Assembly (NCBI RefSeq): GCF_031624495.1 | Contig: NZ_JAMQOP010000001.1 | Coordinates: 930,001 to 994,000, forward strand | Source of the DNA: Halogeometricum sp. S1BR25-6 | GTDB taxonomy: Archaea > Halobacteriota > Halobacteria > Halobacteriales > Haloferacaceae | Length of the DNA: 64,000 nucleotides | Direction: 5' to 3' | Shown here: positions 14,460 through 22,573 of the stretch, in pieces | Layout of the letters: each line of letters begins with the position of its first letter | How positions within the stretch are numbered: the stretch's first letter is position 1 | The notes under the pieces: model-generated | The model's input: only the letters and a program-made list of their open reading frames with translations | Database searches by the model: none | What the model was told of the DNA's origin: nothing | Program-made: the position numbers and the translations under genes

Positions 14460-16271
14460 ATGCCGACGAGCGCAATCGAGCAACAACTCATCGACCTGCT
14501 GACCGTCTTCCTCATCGCCGGGGGTGTGGGCGCGCTACTGGCGAAAATCGGACGCATCCCCTACACCATCGCGCTCCTCATCGCCGGGTTCGCCGCCTCT
14601 ATCGTCGGTCTCGGGATAGATATCACCCTGACGCACGACATCATCCTGCTCGTTGTCCTCCCGCCGCTCCTGTTCGAGGGGGCGGCGACGACCGACATCG
14701 ACGAGTTCAGGGCCAACTTCCCCGTGATGGCGACGATGGCGACGGTGGGGTTGGCAATCTCCATCGTCATCGTCGGACTCGTCTCGACCCGTCTGTTCGG
14801 CTATACGCTCCTGTTGGGACTCCTGTTCGGCACCATCATCCTCCCCACCGACCCCGTCTCGGTGCTCTCACTGTTCAAGCAGGTCGGCGCGCCCGAACGG
14901 CTCTCGGTCCTCGTGGAGGGCGAGAGCCTCATGAACGACGGCATCTCCGTCGTCATCTTCTCGGCGCTGCTCGCACTGATCGAGGCGGGCGACAGTGCCG
15001 CGGACCTCGCGACGCTGGACGGCGTCACGGAACTCGTGAGCGGCATCGTCGTCTCCGCTGGCGGCGGCGCCGTCGTCGGCCTCGCCTGCGGCTACCTCGT
15101 CTACCGCGTGATGGCGAACCTCGACGAGCACATGACCGAAATCGTCCTGACGGTCGTGCTCGCCTACGGCGCGTTCCTCGTCGCCGAGCACTACCTCCAC
15201 GTCAGCGGCGTCATCGCCACCGTCGCCGCCGGCCTCCTCATCGGCAACCGCGGCCGAGAGTACGCCATGTCGCCGCAGACGAAGACCGCGGTGTTCAACA
15301 CGTGGGAGACGGCCGCCTACGTCGTCAACACGTTCATCTTCGTCCTCCTCGGCGTGAAGACGCCCATCCGGCAGATTCTCGCCGAGGTCGAGGTGCTGAT
15401 TCCCGCTATCGTCCTCGTCCTCGCCGCGCGCGCCATCGCCGTCTACCCCCTCACCGAAATCGTCAACCGACTGTCAAACGCGAACGTCTCGCGGCAGTAC
15501 CAGCACGTCCTCGTCTGGGGCGGCCTCCACGGCTCCATTCCCATCGCCCTCGTCCTCGGTCTCCCCGAGGCGGTCGGACCGCGACAGCAGATGCGCGTCC
15601 TCGTCTTCGGCATCGCGGCGTTCAGCCTCGTCGTGCAGGGCCTGTCGATGAAGCGGTTCCTCCGCACCGTGGGCGTTCAAACCTCCGGGGAGGAACAGAA
15701 GCTCTACAGCCTGCTGCTCACCCGCGCGAAGGCCGTCGACGAAGCGCTCGACGAGGCCGAGCGACTCCACGAGCGCAACATGATCCGAACGGACGTCTAC
15801 GAGCGGTTCCGCCGCGAGTACGGCCGCGAGAAGAAGGAGCTCGACCACGTCGTCCGGTCGCTGTTGGAAGCCGAACCGTCGCTGTTGAAGCAGGAACTCC
15901 TGCAGGGTGAGACGCGCATCCTCCAGGCCGAGGAGAGCGCCATCACCGAGGCGGAACTGAGCGGTCAGTTGTCGACGGACCTCGCCGAGGACCTCATCGC
16001 CGAGGTGCGCGAGAAGGAGGCCCGCGTCGAACGCGGCGAGACGACGGTGACCAGCGACGTCGAACACGAGGGATACCGGGAGTTCTGGCGCGAACGCGCC
16101 GAGGAGTTCGGACTGACCGTCGGCGACGAGGTGCTCGACGAGGCGGACAAAGAGGAGATAACCCACGAACCCCAGATGGACATCCCGCCGATAGAGGGCG
16201 ACGAGCGGCTACCGAGAACCGGCGGCGAACGGGACGACACCGATACCGACGACAGAACCGAGAGCGAGTGA
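14460..16271 (+). CDS. nhaP: Na+/H+ antiporter (CPA1, NhaP type)
   Basis: A 603-aa protein. About 12 membrane helices fill residues 10-400, with the CPA1 ion-site motifs TIILPTDPVSVLSLF (TDP) and VEGESLMNDGISVVIF (ND), and the late GGLHGSIPIALVL helix. The last 190 residues are a soluble, Glu-rich, coiled-coil-like tail (EEALDEAERLHERNMIRTD-type) ending in an acidic DTDTDDRTESE. Role: Na+ extrusion coupled to H+ entry at the cytoplasmic membrane, central to ion homeostasis in salt. The ATG at 14460 follows the regulator by 88 bp. Confidence 0.93.
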   Translation: MPTSAIEQQLIDLLTVFLIAGGVGALLAKIGRIPYTIALLIAGFAASIVGLGIDITLTHDIILLVVLPPLLFEGAATTDIDEFRANFPVMATMATVGLAISIVIVGLVSTRLFGYTLLLGLLFGTIILPTDPVSVLSLFKQVGAPERLSVLVEGESLMNDGISVVIFSALLALIEAGDSAADLATLDGVTELVSGIVVSAGGGAVVGLACGYLVYRVMANLDEHMTEIVLTVVLAYGAFLVAEHYLHVSGVIATVAAGLLIGNRGREYAMSPQTKTAVFNTWETAAYVVNTFIFVLLGVKTPIRQILAEVEVLIPAIVLVLAARAIAVYPLTEIVNRLSNANVSRQYQHVLVWGGLHGSIPIALVLGLPEAVGPRQQMRVLVFGIAAFSLVVQGLSMKRFLRTVGVQTSGEEQKLYSLLLTRAKAVDEALDEAERLHERNMIRTDVYERFRREYGREKKELDHVVRSLLEAEPSLLKQELLQGETRILQAEESAITEAELSGQLSTDLAEDLIAEVREKEARVERGETTVTSDVEHEGYREFWRERAEEFGLTVGDEVLDEADKEEITHEPQMDIPPIEGDERLPRTGGERDDTDTDDRTESE

Positions 16272-16619
16272 GGAGACGGGACTCGGTGGCGGGTTGCGCC
16301 TCTGTCGGGTGGCGTCACCGTCCCGACGAGCGTCGCGGTCCGTCGTCGCGCCTCCGGAACAGAGACGGACGGTAGCCGGGGTGCCGAACGCCGGAGAACG
16401 GGAGTCGGTTCGCTCGCTCGCTTTGGTCGCGGCCGGTCGCTCCGCTGTACCGAGTGATTCGCAGGTTCGGGACGCGCCGGCCGTGCCCGCCTCCGCGAGA
16501 CGGAAGGAGAAGAGACCCGATGCCACGCCTCGCCGGAGCGGTTCGCGCGTTCGAATTCCTCCCGGTCCGCTCTCCGCGGGCCTTCGGGAACTCCTCGCGC
16601 GACGGGTCGTCAGAAGCCG
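16272..16619. other. intergenic region, nothing recognised
   Basis: A 348-bp convergent gap between the antiporter and TRAM genes. Frames here are Arg/Pro/Ser-rich with no start signals, RNA motif or repeat that I can support. The word GGTTCGCTCGCTCGCTTTGG is the usual haloarchaeal intergenic type. Confidence 0.5.
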
Positions 16620-17030
16620 TTAGAAGTCGTCCTCTATCACTTCGCCGACGGCGAAGTTGGATTTGACCTCGGTTACCTCTATCTTGACCCGGTCGCCCAC
16701 TTCCGCGCCCGGGACGATGATGACGTAGCCGCGTTCGACGCGAGCGATGCCGTCGCCCTGCTTACCGATGTCCTCGATTTCGACGTACCGGAGTTCGCCG
16801 ACTTCGACGGGCGGTTGCGGTTCGGACGAGGGCGTCGTCGACGCGGTGCTCGTGTCCGCGGACTCCTCGGAGTCGACCGATTCGCGGGAGATGAGAGCGA
16901 CGCGATACGTCTCGCCGGGTTCGACCGTGCCGGACTCGACTTCGCGCTTCGGAACTTCGACCACGTACCGGTCGTCCTCCGCGCGCACGTCGGTGTTGAA
17001 CAGACACAGGAGTTTATCTGAGATTTCCAC
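16620..17030 (-). CDS. TRAM domain protein
   Basis: A 136-aa soluble protein. The N-terminal 45 residues are a small beta unit (KLLCLFNTDVRAEDDRYVVE), then a Ser/Thr linker. The C-terminal 60 residues form a TRAM RNA-binding beta-barrel: VEIEDIGKQGDGIARVERGY, then VIIVPGAEVGDRVKIEV. TRAM domains bind tRNA and other RNA, and free-standing archaeal ones are proposed RNA chaperones. The ATG at 17030 gives the usual N-terminus. Confidence 0.9.
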   Translation of the reverse strand: MEISDKLLCLFNTDVRAEDDRYVVEVPKREVESGTVEPGETYRVALISRESVDSEESADTSTASTTPSSEPQPPVEVGELRYVEIEDIGKQGDGIARVERGYVIIVPGAEVGDRVKIEVTEVKSNFAVGEVIEDDF

Positions 17031-17127
17031 CGTGATAGACCTCCACGCAAAACTCTCGTGGAACTGTTAAATGTGTACCGCCGGCGTCGGACGTCCGAGC
17101 GGTCGAGCGACTCCTCCCCGCTCCGGT

Positions 17128-17889
17128 TCAGTCGTCGAGGGCCGACCCGTCCGGTCGCTTCGCACCCTCGGAGTCGTGGACGACCACCTCGCCGGGTCCC
17201 GTGTCGACGTGACGGTACTCGTCTCTGACGCCGACGGCCTCCTCCAGTTCCCGAATCGCGCGTTCTTTCAGCGCCTCGGCCAGTTCCTCGGCACTCTCGC
17301 GGGAGATGTCGCGGCCGAGGCCCTCGCACTCGTGGGCGCGGAGCGTCTCCTCTCCGCTGCCGGCCTCGTCGGCGTCTCCCTGCGCCGGAAGCGCGACGCT
17401 GTCCACCGCCTCGCCCATCGGCTGACTCGTCCCGTCGAGGCCGACGCTGAACGGGTACGTCTCGCAGATGAGCGGTCGGTCGTCGTGGACGGTGCAGGCG
17501 CCCTTCGTCCCCTCCTCCGTCGCCGCCTCTTCGTAGAAGACGCAGTCGCCGCAGGCGTCGGTCTGGAGCGCCCACTCGAACGTCTCGCCCTCCGGCCCGT
17601 CGTCGCCCTCCGAGAGGCCGTACGGCATCGGCCGGGCGACGTCCCGCCACTCGGAGCGGTCCTCCGATGCCTCCTGTATCTCCCGTACCTCGTCGGGGAA
17701 CACCGTCGCGGTGTGCGGTTCTCGGTCGTCGGTGTCCTCGCCCCCGTCTTCGTTCCCGTGGCCCTTACAGCAGGCGCCGCACCGGGTACACTCGAAGCCG
17801 ATGGACTCGATGGCGTCCGCGATATCGGAGACCGACAGGTCGCGGGCGCGTTCGAGTTCCTCCTCCAAACTGGGTCCGGCGTGGCTCAC
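17128..17889 (-). CDS. YkgJ-type cysteine cluster (zinc/iron chelating) protein
   Basis: A 253-aa soluble acidic protein with the YkgJ/UPF0153 pattern: FECTRCGACCKGH, then CGDCVFYEE, GACTVHDDRPLICETYPF and a late HECEGLG. The eight or so Cys are positioned to bind Zn or an iron-sulfur cluster. The biochemical role of the family is unknown. A GTG at 17887-17889 (SHAGPSLEEEL follows) is preferred over an upstream Arg-rich extension that overlaps the next gene. It shares its strand with the MBL-fold gene 62 bp upstream. Confidence 0.85.
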   Translation of the reverse strand: MSHAGPSLEEELERARDLSVSDIADAIESIGFECTRCGACCKGHGNEDGGEDTDDREPHTATVFPDEVREIQEASEDRSEWRDVARPMPYGLSEGDDGPEGETFEWALQTDACGDCVFYEEAATEEGTKGACTVHDDRPLICETYPFSVGLDGTSQPMGEAVDSVALPAQGDADEAGSGEETLRAHECEGLGRDISRESAEELAEALKERAIRELEEAVGVRDEYRHVDTGPGEVVVHDSEGAKRPDGSALDD

Positions 17890-17951
17890 ACCGTCGCTTC
17901 GGCGCGCGGTCGAAAAACACTCTCGGTCGGTCGACCCCCCGCGGACGCCGC

Positions 17952-18743
17952 TCAGACGGGTTCGACGCACTGGGTGTCCGCGTCGTACCGGAGGCGCCCC
18001 TCGGCGTCAAGTTTCTCGACGTGCGCGATGACCGTCGCGCGCGCGAGGTCGCGGACCCCCGTGAGGTCCTTCCCGTAGGCGGCGTCGACGACGGCGTCGA
18101 CGTCCGCCGCACCCCCGTCGACGGCCGCGAGGACGCTCCGCTCGCGGTCCAGGCGGTGCCGGAGCAGGCGTTCGCACGTCGCCCGCGGGTCGTCGATGAC
18201 CGGGCCGTGTCCCGGGTAGAGCGCGGACGGGTCGCGGGCGTGGAGGCGGCGGAGAGCGACGAGGTAGGCGCGGAGGTTGCCCTCGGGCGCGCCGACGACG
18301 ACGCTGCCCTCGGCGACGGCGAGGTCGCCGCAGCAGACGCCGAAGTCGCCCTCGAACGCGACGTGGTCGGGAGCGTGCCCCGGCATGTCGAGGACGGTCA
18401 CGCCGCCGTCGTCTCCGCCGACCGGAATCCGCTCGCCCTCGGCGAACGTCCGGTCGGGTTCGACCCCCGTCGCGCCGGCGAAGCGAGTCTCGCGGCCGCG
18501 CCGACACCAGACCGTCGCGTCGGTTTCCTCGGCGTACGCCCGCACCGCGCCGGTGTGGTCGGGGTGAGTGTGGGTCACCGTCACGTGCTCGACGCTTCGC
18601 CCGGCGACGAGTTCGTCCAGTTCGTCCGTCCGGTCGGCCGGGTCGACGAGCAGCGCTCGGTCGGACCCGACGACGTAGGCGTTCGTCGCCCCCGCGGGCG
18701 CACGAGTGGTGACCGGGACCGGTTCGCGAACGATTGGCGTCAC
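17952..18743 (-). CDS. MBL-fold metallohydrolase
   Basis: A 263-aa protein with the metallo-beta-lactamase motif THTHPDHTG (HxHxDH) near residue 57, DMPGHAPDHVAFE, CCGDLAV and LYPGHGPVI. The C-terminal helical part (LLRHRLDRERSVLAAV and TVIAHVEKLDAEGRL) resembles LACTB2-like or glyoxalase-II-like hydrolases that end in a winged-helix tail. Substrate unknown. The ATG at 18743 begins MTPIVREPVPVTTRAPAG, typical for this group. Confidence 0.87.
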   Translation of the reverse strand: MTPIVREPVPVTTRAPAGATNAYVVGSDRALLVDPADRTDELDELVAGRSVEHVTVTHTHPDHTGAVRAYAEETDATVWCRRGRETRFAGATGVEPDRTFAEGERIPVGGDDGGVTVLDMPGHAPDHVAFEGDFGVCCGDLAVAEGSVVVGAPEGNLRAYLVALRRLHARDPSALYPGHGPVIDDPRATCERLLRHRLDRERSVLAAVDGGAADVDAVVDAAYGKDLTGVRDLARATVIAHVEKLDAEGRLRYDADTQCVEPV

Positions 18744-18850
18744 GACTCCCGGTTCGCGAGGGTCTGAAAAAACCGTACTGGTGGACGGCGGGAGGTGGCT
18801 TGGTCAGTCCGTCCTGCAGTCGCCGTCCACGGTCGTTCTCCGAGTCCGCG

Positions 18851-19123
18851 TTACGTGTTCAGGAAGTAAACCTGCTTTCGGGCGTCTTTGAAGCTGTAGC
18901 GCGACCCGACGAGGTCCGACTCCTCCAACCGGTTCAGCGCGTAGCGGACGGTCCGGTCCGGGAGCAGGGACTCCTCCGCGAGTTCCCCCTGCGAGAGCGG
19001 CGCGTCGCCCTCCAACACTTTGGCGACGAGCTTCGCGCTCGGGGGTAGCTCTCGGAGTCGTTCGCGGAACTCGCCCTCCGAGAGGGGGTCCTCACGGTTC
19101 ATCTCTGCGGTACTGGTGCTCAT
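18851..19123 (-). CDS. small winged-helix (MarR-like) transcriptional regulator
   Basis: A 90-aa protein that is almost only a winged helix: LPPSAKLVAKVLEGDAPLSQ, then GELAEESLLPDRTVRYALNR, then a wing with VGSRYSFKDARKQVYFLN. This compact form is common in haloarchaea as an abundant, conserved regulator. I chose the ATG at 19123; a TATA-like CTTTACCA on the minus strand near 19151 predicts a leaderless start exactly there. It is divergent from the F420-type oxidoreductase. Confidence 0.82.
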   Translation of the reverse strand: MSTSTAEMNREDPLSEGEFRERLRELPPSAKLVAKVLEGDAPLSQGELAEESLLPDRTVRYALNRLEESDLVGSRYSFKDARKQVYFLNT

Positions 19124-19261
19124 ACTCCACGCGAACACGTCTGCCGTGGTAAAGCTTGGCTACAAGTGTGTCAAAACAATGCAGTCACATTATACACAAA
19201 TAAGGTCATACTAGGGCTATGGGACCGAACCGTTTTCTCGCGCCGCGGCGACGGACGGCAC

Positions 19262-19654
19262 GTGATTCCCGAATCGCACGTCGACATCTTCGAGAAGAAG
19301 TCGTTCGCCCACTTCGCGACGGTCATGCCCGACGGAACGCCGCAGGTGACGCCCGTCTGGGTCGGTCACGAGAACCGGGAGTACGTTCTCCTCAACAGCG
19401 CGTACGGCCGACGGAAGGTGAAGAACGTCCAGCGAGACCCGAAGGTCGGCGTCTCGGTCCTCGACCCGGACGACCCGTACCGGTACGTCTCCGTCCGCGG
19501 CGAGGCGGAGTTGGTCGACGAGGGCGCCCGCGAACACATCGACGAACTCGCGCGGCGGTACATGGACGTCGACGAGTACCCCTACCACGACGAGGAGTCC
19601 GGCGGACGGGTCATCGTCCGCATCCCGGCCGAGAACGTCGTCACAAGCGGCTAG
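19262..19654 (+). CDS. PPOX-class (FMN/F420-dependent) oxidoreductase
   Basis: A 130-aa single-domain split-beta-barrel protein: FEKKSFAHFATVMPDGTPQV, TPVWVGHENREYVLLNSAYG, RRKVKNVQRDPKVGVSVLDP and a C-terminal IVRIPAENVV. This is the pyridoxamine-phosphate-oxidase-like fold, whose archaeal and actinobacterial members use F420. The exact reaction is unknown. The start is GTG 19262. The 138-bp divergent promoter region is AT-rich, with TATA-like CATTATAC near 19188 and GTTTTC near 19232. Confidence 0.83.
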   Translation: MIPESHVDIFEKKSFAHFATVMPDGTPQVTPVWVGHENREYVLLNSAYGRRKVKNVQRDPKVGVSVLDPDDPYRYVSVRGEAELVDEGAREHIDELARRYMDVDEYPYHDEESGGRVIVRIPAENVVTSG

Positions 19655-19778
19655 CCGGGCGGACGCGGGCGGAACGCGACGCGGCCGGTCCGCCCCGCCG
19701 TCGGCGCGCCCGGCGGCGGTCGGTCGTCCGGCCGCATCCAGTACGGTTTTAGGCCGTCGGCGTGCAGTACGGTGTAGT

Positions 19779-20501
19779 GTGAAAGGAAAGGAGTGGTACC
19801 AGGCGGACGACGTCGCCCAAGAGTACGACTCGAAGCGATTCTCCCGCGGCGGGCGACTCATCGACCACCGAGAGAAGCAGGCCGTCCTCGACGCCGTCGG
19901 TCCCGTCGAGGACAAGAACGTCTTGGAGATAGCCTGCGGTACCGGTCGGTTCACCGTCATGCTCGCCGAACGCGGCGCGAACATCGTCGGACTCGACATC
20001 TCTCGGGCGATGATGACGCAGGGACGCGAGAAGGCGCGGCGGGCGGGGTCCGAAGTCGCAGAGCGCATCGAGTTCCTCCGCGGCGACGCGGCGCGTCTGC
20101 CGTTCCCCGACGACCACTTCGACGCCGTGTTCGCGATGCGGTTCTTCCACCTCGCGGACACGCCCGCGAAGTTCCTCGCGGAGATGGCGCGCGTCTCGAA
20201 GGACGTGGTGTTCTTCGACACGTTCAACGACACCAGCGCGCGCCTCGTGTACAACTGGCTGTTGCCGATGGGGTCGCGGCTCTACGGCGAGTCGGAGGTG
20301 GACGGCCTCCTCCGCGACGCCGGTCTCAGACTGACCGAGGCGAACCACGACTTCGTCGTCCCGTACGGCGTCTACCGAAAGATGCCGAACGGCGTCGCAA
20401 GCGAACTCCGCGGTCTCGACACCTCGTTCGGCGGGACGTCGCTCGGCGAACGTCTCGCGTCGGTGTCCTACTGGACGGCCTCGGTCCCCGACGCGGACTG
20501 A
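19779..20501 (+). CDS. class I SAM-dependent methyltransferase
   Basis: A 240-aa protein with the SAM-binding Rossmann motifs NVLEIACGTGRFTVMLAE (motif I), IVGLDISRAMM, GDAARLPFPDDHFDAVFAMR (motif post I/II) and a helical C-terminus. Related enzymes methylate quinones or small molecules, but no partner gene indicates a substrate. GTG 19779 is preceded by a TATA-like GGTTTTAG about 28 nt upstream, so the transcript is probably leaderless. Confidence 0.85.
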   Translation: MKGKEWYQADDVAQEYDSKRFSRGGRLIDHREKQAVLDAVGPVEDKNVLEIACGTGRFTVMLAERGANIVGLDISRAMMTQGREKARRAGSEVAERIEFLRGDAARLPFPDDHFDAVFAMRFFHLADTPAKFLAEMARVSKDVVFFDTFNDTSARLVYNWLLPMGSRLYGESEVDGLLRDAGLRLTEANHDFVVPYGVYRKMPNGVASELRGLDTSFGGTSLGERLASVSYWTASVPDAD

Positions 20502-20548
20502 TTCCGGCTTCTTCTTCCGTCCGCCGGAGCGGCGGCATTTAAGTCGCT

Positions 20549-20564
20549 CCGTCCGTACGGACGG
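20549..20564. promoter_or_regulatory. perfect 16-bp palindrome in the glycosyltransferase promoter
   Basis: CCGTCCGTACGGACGG is a perfect palindrome between the TATA-like ATTTAAGT (20537-20544) and the ATG at 20567. This is where a repressor would block the transcript start. Confidence 0.45.
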
Positions 20565-20566
20565 GT

Positions 20567-21469
20567 ATGCATCTCTCGGTAGTGGTTCCGACGCTCAACG
20601 GTCGGGACCGCCTCGCGGCCGGCCTCGACGCTCTGGCCGAGGCCGCCCCGGACGCCGAAGTCGTCGTCGTCAACGGCCCGTCGGCCGACGGCACCACGGG
20701 GATGGTGCGCGACCGAGACGACGTGGACGTCCTCGTCGAGATCTCCGACCGGACGCTGAACGTCGCCCGCAACGCCGGCATCCGCGCCACCTCGGGCGAC
20801 GCCATCGCGTTCCTGCGCTACGACTTCGCCGCCGAAGAACAGTGGCTGGACGGGGTCACCGACGGACTGGAGGAGGCGGCGGCGGTCACCGGCCCCTCCC
20901 ACCGAACGCTCCGCGCCGGGATGACCACCGAGACGCTCGAACGGCGGACCATCTGCGGCCGCGACGTGACCTACTTCAACGGCGGCAACGTCGCCTTCCA
21001 CCGCGACGCCTTGGAGGAACTCGACGGCTTCGACGAGTACCTCCTCACCGGCGGCGCACGCGACGTCGCCCACCGACTTGCGGGAGTCGGAGAGACGGTG
21101 ACGTGGCGCCCGGAGATGAGCGTCCGGACGGAGTACGAGGCCGACGGCGGCGTGAAGGAACGCGATTGGGGCTGGAAGTACCGTTCGCTCGGCTACCGTC
21201 TCGCCAAGAACTACGGTCTGCGCCCGACCGTCGCCCGACGGACGCTCAGGCACGCCTGGACGGACGCGTTCTCGGCCGCCCGCGACGTGATTCGCGGCGA
21301 CGGGTCGCCGACGGGGTGGTTCGGAACGGGCAAGGACGTCGTCGGCGGGATGGCAACCGGCATCTCGGATGGTCTCGTCGCCCGCGCCCGCGACCGAACG
21401 ACGACGCGGAACCCCCACGGTTGTTCGAAGCGGACCGACCGCGCCGTGGCCACCTACGACTGGCGCTGA
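20567..21469 (+). CDS. family 2 glycosyltransferase
   Basis: A 300-aa soluble protein. The GT-A N-terminus is LSVVVPTLNGRDRLAAGLDA, with VVVVNGPSADGT and ARNAGIRATSGDAIAFLRYD in place of the usual DxD region. NGGNVAFHRDALEELDGFDE is the acceptor-side motif. No membrane helices. The usual D-x-D is changed to R-Y-D, which may affect metal use. It is likely to act in S-layer or lipid glycosylation, but nothing here names the sugar. Leaderless ATG. Confidence 0.82.
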   Translation: MHLSVVVPTLNGRDRLAAGLDALAEAAPDAEVVVVNGPSADGTTGMVRDRDDVDVLVEISDRTLNVARNAGIRATSGDAIAFLRYDFAAEEQWLDGVTDGLEEAAAVTGPSHRTLRAGMTTETLERRTICGRDVTYFNGGNVAFHRDALEELDGFDEYLLTGGARDVAHRLAGVGETVTWRPEMSVRTEYEADGGVKERDWGWKYRSLGYRLAKNYGLRPTVARRTLRHAWTDAFSAARDVIRGDGSPTGWFGTGKDVVGGMATGISDGLVARARDRTTTRNPHGCSKRTDRAVATYDWR

Positions 21470-21503
21470 CTTCTCGGTCTCACTCTCACTCTCGCTCTCA
21501 CCC

Positions 21504-22334
21504 TCATCCGTCGCCCGGCCCGAGTTCCGGCACGACGCGCGCGGCGTTCTTCGAGAACGCGCGGCGCATCGCGTCCTCCGAGACGTCGAGCGTCAGTAGT
21601 TCCATCACGCCGACGTTCGGGTGCGCCTCGGGCGCACCGCTCCCGAACAGCACCCGGTCGGGATGTTCCAACAGCGCCCGTTCCATGACGTCGCGGAAGC
21701 GGACGAAACTCGTGTCGAGGTAGAGGCCGTCGGACTCGTCCAACAGGTCGATGCTCCGGTGCATCAGGTCCCGTTCCAGCGGGTACCCGCCGAACCCGGC
21801 CAGAATCACGGGAAACTCGCGCCGGAGGAGCGTCTCGGCGGCGTCCTCGGGCGTGAACTCCCGGCCGCCGTGGACGAGGACGGGCAGACTTACGTCGTCC
21901 AACCGGTCGAGCGTCTCCTCGTCGGGCAGGCCGTCGACGGCGGGCGCGAGTACGAACCCGTGGAACCGGTCGTCGTAGGCGTACTGTTCGATGTCGTCGG
22001 GGTCCGCGTGACTGTCGTCGCGCGAGGCGGTAAGGTTCCGCAGGCGCGCGCTGGCGCGTCCGCTCGGGTCTCGCGGGCCGTTCACGCGCGCGAACGCCAC
22101 GAACGGCCGGTCGACGCTCATCCGCGCGACGGCGTTGTTCGCGCGGAGGTATCCCTCCCCCTCGGCGCGCCGCCCCGGCGAGACGACGGCGCGGACGACC
22201 CCCGCCTGGTGGAGTTCCCGCTCCAACCGCTCGGGGCGTATCTCCCGCCCCCGCGCGGCCACCGACTCCTCGCCGTCGGGGTCCAACCGCGCGTGGACGT
22301 CCACCACCCGGAACCCGTGATTCAGTTCGAGCAC
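21504..22334 (-). CDS. amidohydrolase-like TIM-barrel protein
   Basis: A 276-aa protein. VVDVHARLDPDG at the N-terminus replaces the usual HxH metal motif by HxR. Other segments are FVAFARVNGPRDP, RFHGFVLAPAVDGLP, LPVLVHGGREFTPEDA, FPVILAGFGGYPLERDL and DRVLFGSGAPEAHPNVGV, as in the amidohydrolase_2/TatD-like barrel. The first metal His pair is partly lost, so catalysis is uncertain. GTG 22334 (LELNHGFRV follows) is preferred over the ATG at 22382. It is divergent from the thermosome gene. Confidence 0.72.
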   Translation of the reverse strand: MLELNHGFRVVDVHARLDPDGEESVAARGREIRPERLERELHQAGVVRAVVSPGRRAEGEGYLRANNAVARMSVDRPFVAFARVNGPRDPSGRASARLRNLTASRDDSHADPDDIEQYAYDDRFHGFVLAPAVDGLPDEETLDRLDDVSLPVLVHGGREFTPEDAAETLLRREFPVILAGFGGYPLERDLMHRSIDLLDESDGLYLDTSFVRFRDVMERALLEHPDRVLFGSGAPEAHPNVGVMELLTLDVSEDAMRRAFSKNAARVVPELGPGDG

Positions 22335-22449
22335 GGTTCGACCTTCTCGGGCGGGGTCAAATAGCTTATCAGCACTGTTCATCCAAACGACCAGTTCGAT
22401 TTAGGGCGGTTTCGGTGGCCAAATGATTTTTGTATCACTTATCTCAAAA

Positions 22450-22538
22450 CCCGGCGCCGGGCTGCGACAGAGTAGCACCCTTATACGGTCTCTGTCGTGC
22501 GATTTCTCGACACAAAGTCAGCGAAATGTATTTATAGA
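22450..22538 (+). promoter_or_regulatory. thermosome promoter region
   Basis: CCCGGCGCCGGG, a 12-bp palindrome, lies at 22450-22461. Two TATA-like boxes follow: CTTATACG near 22481-22488 and the stronger TTTATAGA at 22531-22538, the latter preceded by a CGAAA-type BRE. The second box predicts a start near 22561 and a leader of about 13 nt with a GAGGT Shine-Dalgarno-like run before the ATG. Confidence 0.55.
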
Positions 22539-22573
22539 ACCGCTGGCGTCTACAGGGGTGAGGTTTCATACTC

